64,000 bases of DNA from Eubacteriales bacterium (GCA_030539335.1 JAUNSG010000003.1:62001-126000); one strand, 5' to 3'. Positions 17,281 through 26,506 are shown, counted from the stretch's first letter. A program made the numbers and translations. The notes: generated from the sequence alone by a model not told the origin.

Positions 17281-17311
17281 CCCCCGCATGATTCGCAGAA
17301 TCATGCGGGGG
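17281..17311. terminator. Terminator between convergent genes
   Basis: A 13-bp stem (17281-17293 with 17299-17311) has a 5-base loop. An A-run on its left gives a T-run on the minus strand, so it fits the HAD gene best. The plus-strand side is less T-rich. Confidence 0.85.
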
Positions 17312-17339
17312 TTCTGTATTTCGGAAGGGAAATGCGGTA

Positions 17340-18143
17340 TCAGCCGCACAGGTGATAGATCGCCTGCGCGACACCGCCCTCGTCGTTGCTGGAGGTCAGG
17401 TACCGCGCCAGCTTTTTGACGGCGTCATCCCCGTTTGCCATGACGACCGGCATACCGCAGGCCTTGAGCATGTCGGAATCGTTGTCGCTGTCCCCGATGG
17501 CGATCACCTGTTCCATTGAGATTCCCATCAGATCGGCGAGGGTGCGCAGGGCGTGGCCCTTGTTGATGCCGGACGGCATCACCTCAAAGTTGTCCTCGGC
17601 GGAGCGGGTGATGTAAATCCCCGGCAGGCAGTTGAACTGGCACAGTGCATCCGCCAGCTCCGTCAGATCGCCGCGCGCGAAAATCTTACAGACGCCGAGC
17701 TGCTCCTCGCGGATGCGGCGGGCAATGTCGTCCTCGATGACACGGCTCGACCAATAGCCCTCGACACGGCGGCTCTTTTTGAACTGACGGTCGGAATACG
17801 ACGTCATGTACAGGTGCTCGCCGACGTAAATCATGGCAGAGATCGGGCGCCCCTGCAGGTGCTCCATAATCTGCGCACTGGTTTCCACCGGGATGGTCCA
17901 TTCCTTGACATCCAGCTTGTTGACCGGATCGGAGATCGCGGCGCCGCCGGAGGTGATCATGGCGGAGGAGGCGCCGATTTCGCGGGCAAACTGTGCGGCC
18001 TCCCCGACGATGCGGCCGGTTGCGACCACAACTTTAATACCCTGCCGGCGGGCAAACGCAACCGCCTCGATTGTGGAGGGAAGGACCTCTATCTTACTGT
18101 TCAGGACGGTTCCGTCCAGATCCAGTGCAATCAGCTTGTACAT
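17340..18143 (-). CDS. HAD superfamily (Cof-type) sugar phosphatase
   Basis: The product is 267 residues, a Cof/YbiV-like HAD hydrolase of the C2-cap type. Motif I is LDLDGTVLNSK (nucleophile Asp8, acid Asp10), motif II lies in VVVATGR, and motif IV is AIGDSDNDSDML. The cap region lies between them. Members dephosphorylate sugar phosphates or phosphorylated cofactors such as pyridoxal phosphate. I placed the start at 18143, which has GGGAGAAAGG upstream, rather than at 18230, which would add 29 residues ahead of the catalytic motif and start upstream of the promoter. The specific substrate is not predictable. Confidence 0.88.
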   Translation of the reverse strand: MYKLIALDLDGTVLNSKIEVLPSTIEAVAFARRQGIKVVVATGRIVGEAAQFAREIGASSAMITSGGAAISDPVNKLDVKEWTIPVETSAQIMEHLQGRPISAMIYVGEHLYMTSYSDRQFKKSRRVEGYWSSRVIEDDIARRIREEQLGVCKIFARGDLTELADALCQFNCLPGIYITRSAEDNFEVMPSGINKGHALRTLADLMGISMEQVIAIGDSDNDSDMLKACGMPVVMANGDDAVKKLARYLTSSNDEGGVAQAIYHLCG

Positions 18144-18194
18144 AAAAACCCAACCTTTCTCCCAGGATTGGAGACAATTTCTCTCTCTGATATA

Positions 18195-18223
18195 AGCATA
18201 CCTGCCGGATCGGAAAAATGCAA
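18195..18223 (-). promoter_or_regulatory. Promoter of the HAD phosphatase gene
   Basis: On the minus strand, TTGCAT (18223-18218), a 17-base spacer and TATGCT (18200-18195). Confidence 0.6.
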
Positions 18224-18395
18224 CAATCAATCTGGTATTTTTTTAATAAGTATGCTATTATAAATTTGTATTGTCTGCCCAAAATGAGGATTTTTCCGTC
18301 ATTTTTTCGCAGCAATGCCAGATTAACCGGAAAATAGCCGTATTTGGCTCATAACGGCAGTGGCATTTTCCGGGAAAGAAGAAGGTGAATCCTTT

Positions 18396-21167
18396 TTGGC
18401 TGCAACAAAGAAGCCGACCTCGTCGCGCAAAACATCCGGCAAAACGACCGGAAAGAAAACAGGGGGACAGCGCAAAACGAAATCCGGCTCCCGGAGCAGG
18501 ACGACCTCTTCCCGCACGAAACAGGGGAAGGGAAGCATTTATCTGACGCGGCGGATGGCCGGGCTGATTGTGTGTGTCGTAGTACTTCTGCTCGTGCTGG
18601 CGATGGTGCATCTCAGCGGGCTGCTTTTGGACCCGCTCTGGAAGCTGGTCACCGGACTGATCGGCTGGGGGGTCTATCTGCTGATTGCAATGCTGCTATT
18701 GGATGCGATTCTGTTGATGAGCAATGTCCAGCCCTACCGCTTGCGGGTGCTGTGTGTGACAATGATTCCGGTCCTGTGGAGTGCAATTGTCCACTGTGTG
18801 TACATTGGCGATACCCTGCCGTTGTCGTTCGCTTCGATTGGGACGCTGTGGAAGACGGGAACCGAGATACAGTCCGGCGGCGTCATTGCCGGCGTGCTGG
18901 CGATGGTCAGCGGTGCGGCGGTGTCCCAGACCGGGGCGAAGATCATTCTTTCGTTCTTCCTGCTGGTCTGTGTGTTTGCTGCCATGCGGCAGACCCCATG
19001 GGGACTGCTCCGGCAGTTGATCGCACTGATTCAGGAAGAAAACGAGTTGGAGCGTCTGGAAGAAGACGATATGACGGTTACGCCGCGTGAGCCGCGGAAA
19101 AAGCGGACCAAACCGGCAACCGAACAGCAGCCGGAGCTGACCTTAGAAAATGCATCGCTCTGGGACATCCACCGTGCGAAAAAGAAGCACAAGCGTGCGG
19201 TCAAGGCGATGGAAAAGGCGGAGCGCGCCAAGGCGGAGGCGGAGCAGGCGGAACGTCTGCTGAATACCATTCCGACAGCCGCGCAGGGCGAACCGGAGGA
19301 ATTCCCCGGCGACGCGAAAAAGCGGGAGAATTCCCGCAGGGCGATCGAGCGCCAGAAGCGGCTGAATGACGTCATGCCGCAGGGACAGAAGGAACCGGCC
19401 AAGCCGAAGCCCGAATCGCGCTATCCGGACATCGACCGGCTGATGGACTGGGGCGAAAAGCCCAAGGAAGATACGGCACCGACAGCGCAGACCGAGCCGA
19501 TTCCGGAGGAGGACCCGGCGCTGGCGGCGGAGCTGCAGCGCGAGAAAAAGGCGAGCAAGGCGGCGCTTGCCGCAGCAAAGAAGCAGGTAGAGCAGGAGAT
19601 TTCCACAGCGATGGAAAACGAACTGCCGCCCTATCTGCCGCCATCCATTGACCTGCTGAACCGTCCGTCGCGGCGGCAGACCGATTCCCAGGCCGAGCTG
19701 GAAAACCGTGCGGCACAGCTGTTGGACACGCTGGATTCGTTTGGCGTGGAAGCCCGTCTGATTGACCAGCCGGTTGTCGGCCCGACGATCACCCGTTTTG
19801 AATTACAGATGGAACGCGGCATTAAGATCTCGCGCATCACCTCCCTGACCGATGACATCGGTCTGGCACTCGGCTCTCCGAATGTGCGCATTGTCATGGT
19901 GCCGGAGAAAAATGCGATCGGCATTGAGGTGGCAAACCACCACGCATCCACGGTCACCATCCGCGATGTCATCGCCTCGCGGGAATTTGGGAAGACCCGT
20001 GCGGAGCTGCCGGTCGCGCTGGGGAAGGATATTACCGGACGGCCGCAGGTCATCGACCTGGCCAAGATGCCGCATCTGATGATTGCAGGCACCACTGGCT
20101 CGGGCAAATCCGTGTGTATCAATTCGATTTTGGTTTCCCTGCTCTATCGGTTTTCCAGTCAGGATCTCCGCCTGATTATGATCGATCCGAAAATCGTCGA
20201 GCTGTCCAACTACAATGGCATCCCGCATCTGCTCATTCCGGTCGTCACCGACCCGAAGAAGGCATCGGGAGCGCTTAACTGGGCGGTGACGGAGATGGAT
20301 CGGCGATATGCACTGTTTGCCGCCGAAGGTGTGCGCAAGCTGGCGGATTACAACCAGCTCATGCGCCAGCGCGAGGCGGAGGAAGCCCCGCAGACACCGG
20401 CAGGCGGGATGGAAGATCTGCCGCCGTTTGATTTGGACGAGACGGACACGCCGCCGGAGGGCAAAAAGCCGTCGAAGGTGCTCCCGAAGATCGTCATTAT
20501 CATCGACGAGCTGGCCGACCTGATGATGGTCTCGGCCAAGGAGGTCGAGGGCTCGATCTGCCGTCTGGCACAAAAAGCGCGTGCAGCCGGTATGTATCTG
20601 GTGGTCGCGACACAGCGTCCGTCCGCCGATGTCATCACCGGTCTGATGAAGTCCAATATCCCGTCGCGCATCGCGTTCGCGGTGGCCTCCGGTATGGAGT
20701 CGCGGATTATTATGGATACAACCGGTGCGGAAAAGCTGCTCGGCCGCGGCGATATGCTGTACCATCCCCTGGGCTCGGCCAAGCCGAAGCGCATCCAGGG
20801 CGCCTTTATCAGCTCGGAGGAGATCGAGCGCGTCATTTCCCATGTGAAAACAACCGGCGCGGTGGAATATTCCGAGGAGGCACAGTCACATATTGAACAG
20901 ACGGCCGGGGACAGCTCGGCCGGATACGATGCGGCAGAGGAAGAGGACCCGCTTTTGCAGGACGCGATCAGCATTGTCGTCAGCAGTGGCCAGGCATCCA
21001 CATCCATGCTGCAGCGGCGGCTCAAGCTGGGCTATGCGCGCGCGGCGCGTGTCATGGATCAAATGGAAGAACGCGGCATTGTCGGTCCGTCCGAGGGCTC
21101 CAAGCCCCGCCGTGTGCTTATCACGAAGGACGAATGGATGGAAATCCAGCTTCGTCGGGAAATTTAA
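18396..21167 (+). CDS. ftsK: FtsK/SpoIIIE DNA translocase
   Basis: The product is about 923 residues and pumps chromosomal DNA through the division or sporulation septum. The N-terminus is very basic and rich in Ser/Thr/Lys. About four transmembrane helices lie at residues 50-190. A long charged linker follows, with a Lys/Ala/Glu-rich coiled region near 240-420. The motor domain has Walker A GTTGSGKS (565-572) and Walker B IIIDELADLMM (near 703). An insert of some 40 acidic, Pro-rich residues lies between them. The C-terminal gamma winged helix (QASTSMLQRRLKLGYARAAR) reads polarity sequences. I chose TTG at 18396, which has GAAGGTG 8 bases upstream; a GTG at 18360 lacks a ribosome-binding site. 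Whether it works as FtsK or SpoIIIE cannot be told. Confidence 0.93.
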   Translation: MAATKKPTSSRKTSGKTTGKKTGGQRKTKSGSRSRTTSSRTKQGKGSIYLTRRMAGLIVCVVVLLLVLAMVHLSGLLLDPLWKLVTGLIGWGVYLLIAMLLLDAILLMSNVQPYRLRVLCVTMIPVLWSAIVHCVYIGDTLPLSFASIGTLWKTGTEIQSGGVIAGVLAMVSGAAVSQTGAKIILSFFLLVCVFAAMRQTPWGLLRQLIALIQEENELERLEEDDMTVTPREPRKKRTKPATEQQPELTLENASLWDIHRAKKKHKRAVKAMEKAERAKAEAEQAERLLNTIPTAAQGEPEEFPGDAKKRENSRRAIERQKRLNDVMPQGQKEPAKPKPESRYPDIDRLMDWGEKPKEDTAPTAQTEPIPEEDPALAAELQREKKASKAALAAAKKQVEQEISTAMENELPPYLPPSIDLLNRPSRRQTDSQAELENRAAQLLDTLDSFGVEARLIDQPVVGPTITRFELQMERGIKISRITSLTDDIGLALGSPNVRIVMVPEKNAIGIEVANHHASTVTIRDVIASREFGKTRAELPVALGKDITGRPQVIDLAKMPHLMIAGTTGSGKSVCINSILVSLLYRFSSQDLRLIMIDPKIVELSNYNGIPHLLIPVVTDPKKASGALNWAVTEMDRRYALFAAEGVRKLADYNQLMRQREAEEAPQTPAGGMEDLPPFDLDETDTPPEGKKPSKVLPKIVIIIDELADLMMVSAKEVEGSICRLAQKARAAGMYLVVATQRPSADVITGLMKSNIPSRIAFAVASGMESRIIMDTTGAEKLLGRGDMLYHPLGSAKPKRIQGAFISSEEIERVISHVKTTGAVEYSEEAQSHIEQTAGDSSAGYDAAEEEDPLLQDAISIVVSSGQASTSMLQRRLKLGYARAARVMDQMEERGIVGPSEGSKPRRVLITKDEWMEIQLRREI

Positions 21168-21182
21168 TGGAGGTATTTTCTT

Positions 21183-21695
21183 ATGGCATTTCGTGAAATC
21201 AAACCGGAACAGCTTCCGGGCAACGTCGTCGATGAGATCTGCAACAAGTGGATGCTGCTGGCGGCGGGTACGCCGGAGGACTTCAACTTCATGACCGTCA
21301 ACTGGGGTATGATAGGTGAGCTTTGGTTCCAGCCGGCCGTCACGGTCTATGTCCGTGATTCGCGCCACACGCTGGGATATGTGGAGCGCGCCGGACGGTT
21401 TACGCTGACCCGCCTGAAGGACGGCTGCAAGGAAGCGCTTGCCATCGCGGGGAGCAAGTCCGGACGCGACATCGACAAGATCAAAGAGACCGGGCTGACT
21501 CCGGTGGATCTGGACGGCGCGCCGTCGTTCGAGGAAGCGGCGTACACCATTGTCTGCGAGACGATGTATCAGGCCCCGCTGGAGGTTTCCAGGATATCGG
21601 ACGAGGAGGCGGTAGCGCGCAGCTATCCGGAGCCGGTTGACGCCCATCAGATGTTCATCGGCAAGATCGTCAAGGTATATCAGAACGAAGAATAA
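21183..21695 (+). CDS. Flavin reductase-like (FMN-binding split barrel) protein
   Basis: The product is 170 residues and fits the flavin reductase-like domain family. It has the KWMLLAAGTPEDFNFMTVNWG segment near the start and YVRDSRHTLGYVERAGRFTL in the middle. These proteins bind FMN in a split barrel dimer; in anaerobes they may act as flavoredoxins. It follows ftsK after 15 bases and ends with a strong terminator, so it is probably co-transcribed with ftsK, perhaps by chance. Confidence 0.8.
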   Translation: MAFREIKPEQLPGNVVDEICNKWMLLAAGTPEDFNFMTVNWGMIGELWFQPAVTVYVRDSRHTLGYVERAGRFTLTRLKDGCKEALAIAGSKSGRDIDKIKETGLTPVDLDGAPSFEEAAYTIVCETMYQAPLEVSRISDEEAVARSYPEPVDAHQMFIGKIVKVYQNEE

Positions 21696-21702
21696 GCGTG
21701 CG

Positions 21703-21738
21703 AAAAACGGCGGCTGCATTTTTGCAGCCGCCGTTTTT
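21703..21738 (+). terminator. Terminator after the flavin reductase-like gene
   Basis: A perfect 16-bp stem (21703-21718 with 21723-21738) carries A5 and T5 tails within the stem and a 4-base loop, so it could work in both directions. Confidence 0.9.
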
Positions 21739-21744
21739 GTGTGA

Positions 21745-21781
21745 AAAATCTCCCCGCTGCATCCGAAAATGCGGCGGGGAG
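21745..21781 (-). terminator. Terminator of the AraC-type gene
   Basis: On the minus strand an 8-bp GC stem (21781-21774 with 21757-21750), extended by further pairs, is followed by ATTTTT. Confidence 0.8.
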
Positions 21782-21796
21782 AAAAGGGGGTGGTGG

Positions 21797-22663
21797 TCAT
21801 TCTTCTTGTTGGGATGCAGACAGCTCTGCCTGCTGCATCCGGTGTTCCTTCTGCCAGTCGCGCGGCGACATGCCGTAGGTTTTGCGGAATGCGCGCGAAA
21901 AGTGCAGTTGATTCTGATAGCCGACCGAAAGGGCAATAGTGCCAATCGGGGCGGTCGTCTCACGCAGATAACGACAGGCAACCTCCATACGGTATTCGAT
22001 GAGGTATTCCTGTGTGCTTTTTCCTGTTTCGTCGCGGAACAATTTGCCGAGGTAGCTGCGGTTTAACCGGCAGTATGCGGCAATGTCCTCCACGGTAATG
22101 TCCTGCATATAACATCTCTGGATCAGGTCGATGGCCTGGGAGACGTAATATTTTCGCTGATTTCCGATCCGCTGCGGCTTGACTTGCGCCGTTTCCGCCG
22201 CAAGGGCACCGAGAATCAGCCAGCAGATACCGAGCTGGTGCGCTTTGTTTTCCTCTCCGGAAGTGGCCAGCTTGGAAAAATAAGCGGCGGTCTTCCCGGT
22301 TCCGGCTGGAACCGTCAGAGGAAGAATGGGGGTATTCGGCGTTAAATTCAACTGAAGCAACTCCGGGAGGAGAACCTCACCATCTAATTCGAGCCAGTGG
22401 ATACCTAGCGGAGTGGATTCACCGGGGATGATCTGCCGAATTTGATTGGGGAATACCACAAAAACAGATCCAGGAGCAACTGGATACGTCGTGTTGCCGA
22501 TGCGGACATGTCCGCTTCCGCTGAACACGTAATGAATTGTGTAATGCGCACTCAGGATCGGACGATCTGAGAGCTTTGTGGAGTATTGATCCGAACCGAA
22601 CTGAAACAATTTGAGATCAGTCAGCGTGGACGTGTCACAAAGGTGCATAAGCTTACGTGCCAT
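21797..22663 (-). CDS. AraC family transcriptional regulator
   Basis: The product is 288 residues. The N-terminal half is a cupin-like sensor (YTIHYVFSGSGHVRIGNTTY, then PGSVFVVFPNQI). The C-terminal 100 residues are the AraC/XylS double helix-turn-helix, with ITVEDIAAYCRLNRSYLGKLF and the signature ALSVGYQNQLHFSRAFRKTYG. This architecture is typical of activators of carbohydrate uptake and catabolism. No likely target gene is adjacent: the neighbour on one side is convergent and the other side is a long non-coding gap. TTGCAA-type palindromes in its promoter region may be its own sites. The ligand is unknown. Confidence 0.92.
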   Translation of the reverse strand: MARKLMHLCDTSTLTDLKLFQFGSDQYSTKLSDRPILSAHYTIHYVFSGSGHVRIGNTTYPVAPGSVFVVFPNQIRQIIPGESTPLGIHWLELDGEVLLPELLQLNLTPNTPILPLTVPAGTGKTAAYFSKLATSGEENKAHQLGICWLILGALAAETAQVKPQRIGNQRKYYVSQAIDLIQRCYMQDITVEDIAAYCRLNRSYLGKLFRDETGKSTQEYLIEYRMEVACRYLRETTAPIGTIALSVGYQNQLHFSRAFRKTYGMSPRDWQKEHRMQQAELSASQQEE

Positions 22664-23241
22664 GAGTACAGCCTCCTGCTGCTAGGATTGATGAAAGAAA
22701 AGATACAACGGAAACAAAGAAGGGGAGCAGGAAAAAGTCATCTCAAAAGAGAATGAAATTTGCCTGCTTATTTCTAATATAATTATAGTATATTTGAAGG
22801 GCAAATTGCAATGAATTTTACATTTCAGTAGCAAAATGATATATTTGCAAGTAAAAAAATACCAAAAAACAAAACTTTTTGCGCAATTAAGGCGGACGAT
22901 GCATAGGGGCCTCCCTATGTACGAAAGGAGAGAAAAAAGGAAAGAATATTTGGATGGGAGAGAGAGAATGTAACCAGATTAGGGATGTTATCACGTTTGT
23001 CTCATTTGAAACGGAACAAAAGAGAGACATTGATTTTGTCGGAAAATAAGGAAATACCGAAACGAAAAAAGGAAAATGGCGGGTAATTGTTCCAAATACA
23101 AAAAGAAAAGCAAAATGGCATGTTTGGTTTTTGGATGCACACGGGAATGAGGAGGGAAAAACTGGGGAGAAAATAAAAGGGAAAATGATACGGGTGTGGC
23201 ATAAAACAAGAAGAAAATGGCTGTTTCCACGTGATTTTCAA
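22664..23241. other. AT-rich, purine-biased region without a recognisable gene
   Basis: This stretch holds the AraC promoter and TTGCAA sites, and a perfect 7-bp hairpin (22902-22908 with 22913-22919). The following 300 bases are strikingly rich in G and A on the plus strand and poor in C and T. Open frames on the minus strand here (for example 22991-23269) are low-complexity Phe/Leu/Ser-rich and lack a start signal, so I do not call them. Together with the pan promoter and leader this makes an 841-bp intergenic region, the longest of the window. Confidence 0.6.
22782..22811 (-). promoter_or_regulatory. Promoter of the AraC-type gene
   Basis: On the minus strand, TTGCAA (22811-22806), an 18-base spacer and TATAAT (22787-22782). 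The -35 is itself a palindrome. Related sites recur at 22845-22850 (TTGCAA) and 22879-22886 (TTGCGCAA), a pattern expected of operator repeats. Confidence 0.6.
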
Positions 23242-23270
23242 TTGAACGGACGTGAATAGTATGATACAAT
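23242..23270 (+). promoter_or_regulatory. Promoter of the pantothenate operon
   Basis: TTGAAC (23242-23247), a 17-base spacer and TACAAT (23265-23270). It would give a leader of about 230 bases before the first start codon at 23505. Confidence 0.75.
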
Positions 23271-23276
23271 AAAAAG

Positions 23277-23504
23277 CACGGGCGGTATTGGAACGCGGCA
23301 ACGGACCAAAGGGCGGATGACCGGCACCAAACGGCACCGGATGATTTTTACATGGAGCGAAATGCTCTGCTTTTCCAACTTTTTTACGGCACAGCCCGTA
23401 TCCGGCAAAAGCGGAATGGGACTGCGCAATAGGGATCACCCACCAGCAGGACGATTTTGTCAATTCCGAAGAACCAAACGGAACGAGTGCATGGAGGTGG
23501 TTCG
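23277..23504 (+). promoter_or_regulatory. Structured 5' leader of the pantothenate operon (pan-motif candidate)
   Basis: The leader holds a long hairpin at 23392-23424. CAG pairs with CTG, CCCGT with ATGGG and TCCG with CGGA, around a 7-base loop. One adenosine is bulged on each strand (23400 and 23421), 5 bp apart. A stem-loop with two bulged adenosines is how the published pan RNA motif upstream of panB, panC and panD genes is described. In addition ACCAAAGGG (23305-23313) and ACCAAACGG (23326-23334 and 23473-23481) recur; the last lies in a TTCCG/CGGAA hairpin just before the ribosome-binding site. I cannot check the motif consensus here. Confidence 0.5.
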
Positions 23505-24353
23505 ATGAACATTGGATGGATCGGCGCGGGCAAGGTTGGCACCTCCCTCGGCAAGCTGTTTTCCGAGGCGGGCGCACACATCACCGGCTATTACAGCCGC
23601 AGCATTGCAAGCGCCAGACAGGCAGCTGAGTTTACCTCATCCGTACCTTATCAGACCTTAGCGGAGCTGGTACAGGCGAGTGATACCCTGTTCGTCACCA
23701 CGCCGGACGGCGTGCTTCCGACGATAATCCGGGAGATTGCGGAGCTGCCCGTAAAAGAGAAACGCATCTGTCATTGCAGTGGCGCGCTGGCAAGCGACGT
23801 GTTCGCACCCGCACAGGAGCGGGGCGCACGGGCCTGCTCCGTGCATCCGCTTGTGGCAGTCAGCGATCGGTTCGAATCCTGGAAGACGCTTCGGGGAGCT
23901 TTTTTCACGCTGGAGGGCGATACAGAGACCGCCCGGGCGATGGAACAGCTTCTGGCGCGGTGCGGCGCACAGACCGCGGTGATCTCCGCGGCGGACAAGC
24001 CACGCTATCACCTGGCCGCCTGTGTGGTCAGCAATCTGGCGGTTGGCCTGTCGGAATGGGGTGTGCAGCTTCTGGAGCAGTGCGGCTTTACGCGGGAGCA
24101 GGCGCAGACAGCGCTGTCGCCGCTGATCCGCGGCAATGCAGATAGTATTTGCCGAAAGGGCCCGATAGATGCACTGACCGGACCGGCGGAACGCGGAGAC
24201 CTGGAGACGATCCGCAGCCATATGGCATGCCTGGATGAGAAAGAACAGGCGCTGTATGCGGGACTTACGGAAAAGCTGTGTGAGATTGCACACAAAAAAC
24301 ATCCTGACCGAGACGACACTGCCCTCAGAAATTATTTGGAGGGAAAATCATGA
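23505..24353 (+). CDS. Rossmann/DUF2520 dehydrogenase of the pantothenate operon
   Basis: The product is about 282 residues. The N-terminus has an NAD(P)-binding fold ([17 protein letters not shown]), and the C-terminal part is the DUF2520 helical domain (VHPLVAVSD, then [19 protein letters not shown]). DUF2520 proteins resemble ketopantoate reductase and imine reductases. This gene is first in an operon with panB, panC and panD and overlaps panB by ATGA. No classical panE is in the window. The simplest idea is that this enzyme reduces 2-dehydropantoate to pantoate, but that is from context. The start at 23505 has GGAGGTGG upstream; an in-frame ATG at 23457 does not. Confidence 0.8.
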   Translation: MNIGWIGAGKVGTSLGKLFSEAGAHITGYYSRSIASARQAAEFTSSVPYQTLAELVQASDTLFVTTPDGVLPTIIREIAELPVKEKRICHCSGALASDVFAPAQERGARACSVHPLVAVSDRFESWKTLRGAFFTLEGDTETARAMEQLLARCGAQTAVISAADKPRYHLAACVVSNLAVGLSEWGVQLLEQCGFTREQAQTALSPLIRGNADSICRKGPIDALTGPAERGDLETIRSHMACLDEKEQALYAGLTEKLCEIAHKKHPDRDDTALRNYLEGKS

Positions 24354-25180
24354 AAAACACAGTATTGACGTTTCAGCAGGCAAAAAAAGATAAGGTAAAG
24401 CAGACCATGCTCACGGCATACGACTACTCGACGGCGAAGCTGATTGATGCAGCTGGCGTCAATTCGATTCTGGTTGGAGATTCGCTGGGCATGGTCATGT
24501 TAGGTTATGAGGACACATTGTCCGTCACGATGGAGGACATGATCCATCATACGGCGGCCGTTGCCCGGGGCGCGAAAAATGCGATGGTCGTTGCGGATAT
24601 GCCGTTTATGTCCTACGAGTGCTCGGTGGAAGAGGCCGTACACAACGCCGGACGCCTGATGAAGGAAGGACGCGCCAACGCGGTCAAGCTGGAAGGCGGC
24701 GTGACCGTCGCAGCGCAGATCCGTGCGATTGTCAACGCAGGCATCCCGGTTTGCGGCCACATCGGCATGACGCCGCAGTCCACCAACGCATTCGGCGGCT
24801 TCAAGGTACAGGGCAAGAGTGCATCGGCGGCACAGAAGATCCTGGACGACGCCCGTGCGGTACAGGAGGCAGGTGCGTTTGCGGTGGTGCTGGAGTGCGT
24901 TCCGCATGCGCTGGCAAAGCGCATCACGGAGGAGCTGGACATCACGACGATCGGCATCGGCGCCGGACCGGACTGCGATGCACAGGTTCTGGTTTATCAT
25001 GACATGATCGCGATGTTCTCGGATTTCACACCGAAGTTTGCCAAGACGTTCACCAACGCGGGGGAGGTCATGACGGCCGGCTTTAAAAAGTACATCGAGG
25101 AAGTGCAGAACGGCACGTTCCCGGAAATTCCGAAGCATACGTTTAAGATGGACGAGTCCATTCTGGATGAGTTGAAATAA
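24350..25180 (+). CDS. panB: 3-methyl-2-oxobutanoate hydroxymethyltransferase
   Basis: This enzyme makes ketopantoate from 2-oxoisovalerate and 5,10-methylene-tetrahydrofolate, the first step of the pantoate branch. The 276 residues are the standard length. It shows [18 protein letters not shown], the metal-site [27 protein letters not shown] and GHIGMTPQS. It starts inside the stop codon of the DUF2520 gene and is followed by panC after 51 bases. Confidence 0.97.
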   Translation: MKNTVLTFQQAKKDKVKQTMLTAYDYSTAKLIDAAGVNSILVGDSLGMVMLGYEDTLSVTMEDMIHHTAAVARGAKNAMVVADMPFMSYECSVEEAVHNAGRLMKEGRANAVKLEGGVTVAAQIRAIVNAGIPVCGHIGMTPQSTNAFGGFKVQGKSASAAQKILDDARAVQEAGAFAVVLECVPHALAKRITEELDITTIGIGAGPDCDAQVLVYHDMIAMFSDFTPKFAKTFTNAGEVMTAGFKKYIEEVQNGTFPEIPKHTFKMDESILDELK

Positions 25181-25231
25181 AGAGAGCAGAACAACCATAT
25201 TTTTGAACAGCCTTGGGGAGGCAATAGTACC

Positions 25232-26086
25232 ATGGTAAAAGTAGTAGAAACCGTCACCGAAGTGCGCGAACAGGTCGCCGAATGGCGCAGACAGGGACTG
25301 TCGGTCGGCCTGGTTCCGACAATGGGATATTTGCATGACGGACACAAGAGTTTGATTGCCCGTTCGGTAAAGGAAAATGACCGCACTGTGGTTTCGGATT
25401 TTGTCAATCCGATCCAGTTCGGCCCGAATGAGGATCTGGACAGCTATCCGCGTGATCTGGATCATGACATTGCGGTTGTCGAAGAGGGCGGCGGCGACCT
25501 GATTTTCCATCCGTCGGTGGAGGAAATGTACGGCGAAAATTTTGATTTTTACACCTATGTCAAGGTGGAGGAGCTGAGTGCCGGACTGTGCGGTGCATCC
25601 CGTCCGATTCATTTCCGCGGCGTCTGTACGGTGGTGAGCAAGCTGTTCCATATCGTCTGCCCGGATCGTGCGTATTTCGGACAGAAGGATGCCCAGCAGC
25701 TTTCGATCATTCGCCGCATGGTGCGGGATCTGAATTTTCCGCTGGAAATCTGCGGCTGTCCGATCGTCCGTGAGGAGGACGGTCTGGCAAAGAGCTCGCG
25801 CAATACCTACCTGAATGCGGAGGAGCGTCAGGCGGCGCTCTGTCTGTCCCGCGCTCTGGGCAAGGGCAAGGCGGCGATCGAAGCCGGTGAGACGGACGCC
25901 GCCAAGGTGCGTGCGATCATCACGGAAGAGATCGAGAAGGAACCGCTGTCCAGGATTGATTATGTGGAAATCGTGGACTGGAATAACCTCAAGCCGGTGG
26001 ACAGCACGGCGGGCAGCATTTTGACGGCGATCGCGGTGTATATCGGAAACACCCGCTTGATTGATAACTTTATCATCGAGCGCTGA
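25232..26086 (+). CDS. panC: Pantothenate synthetase
   Basis: This ATP-dependent ligase joins pantoate and beta-alanine. The 284 residues are standard. It shows the nucleotidyltransferase motif VPTMGYLHDGHKSLI, SDFVNPIQFGPNED, AYFGQKDAQQL and the second ATP motif REEDGLAKSSRN. A GGGGAGG ribosome-binding site lies before the ATG. The C-terminal half contains the pantoate and beta-alanine contacts of the family. It is the third gene of the operon. Confidence 0.97.
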   Translation: MVKVVETVTEVREQVAEWRRQGLSVGLVPTMGYLHDGHKSLIARSVKENDRTVVSDFVNPIQFGPNEDLDSYPRDLDHDIAVVEEGGGDLIFHPSVEEMYGENFDFYTYVKVEELSAGLCGASRPIHFRGVCTVVSKLFHIVCPDRAYFGQKDAQQLSIIRRMVRDLNFPLEICGCPIVREEDGLAKSSRNTYLNAEERQAALCLSRALGKGKAAIEAGETDAAKVRAIITEEIEKEPLSRIDYVEIVDWNNLKPVDSTAGSILTAIAVYIGNTRLIDNFIIER

Positions 26087-26107
26087 GCAGGGGAGGAAAT
26101 AGAACAT

Positions 26108-26506
26108 ATGACCATTCAGATGCTGAAAAGCAAGATTCACCGTGCGGTGGTCCGGCAGGCAGAGCTGAATTATGTGGGTTCGATCACGGTTGATCCGGAA
26201 CTTTTGAATACAGCAGGTATTATGGAGTATGAAAAAGTACAGATAGTAGATATCAATAACGGCAACCGCTTTGAGACCTATACCATCGCGTCCGAAACAC
26301 CGGGCGACGGCATGATCTGCCTGAACGGAGCGGCAGCGCGCTGTGTCTCCACGGGGGACCGCATTATCCTCATGGCGTATGCGGACGTAACCCCGGAGGA
26401 GGCCAAGACGATGAAGCCACGGGTTGTCTTTGTCGATGAGGACAACCATATTTCCCGTGTGACCCATTATGAAAAGTGCGGGGCCTTGTACGAGGAAGAA
26501 AAGTAA
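26108..26506 (+). CDS. panD: Aspartate 1-decarboxylase proenzyme
   Basis: PanD supplies beta-alanine from aspartate, using a pyruvoyl cofactor made by self-cleavage. The 132 residues match the family. The cleavage site is Gly24-Ser25 in [12 protein letters not shown], and later conserved features are NNGNRFETY and CLNGAAARC. It follows panC by 21 bases with GGGGAGG as ribosome-binding site. No clear terminator follows before the next promoter 24 bases away, so some read-through into the VanW gene is possible. Confidence 0.97.
   Translation: MTIQMLKSKIHRAVVRQAELNYVGSITVDPELLNTAGIMEYEKVQIVDINNGNRFETYTIASETPGDGMICLNGAAARCVSTGDRIILMAYADVTPEEAKTMKPRVVFVDEDNHISRVTHYEKCGALYEEEK

Noticed and set aside
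22664..23241. Insertion sequence or prophage remnant as cause of the AT-rich gap
   Set aside because: I found no transposase or integrase fragment, terminal inverted repeats or target duplication.
23002..23577. Minus-strand frame of 191 codons in the pan leader region
   Set aside because: Composition is low-complexity, it runs against the pan promoter and leader, and it lacks a ribosome-binding site.
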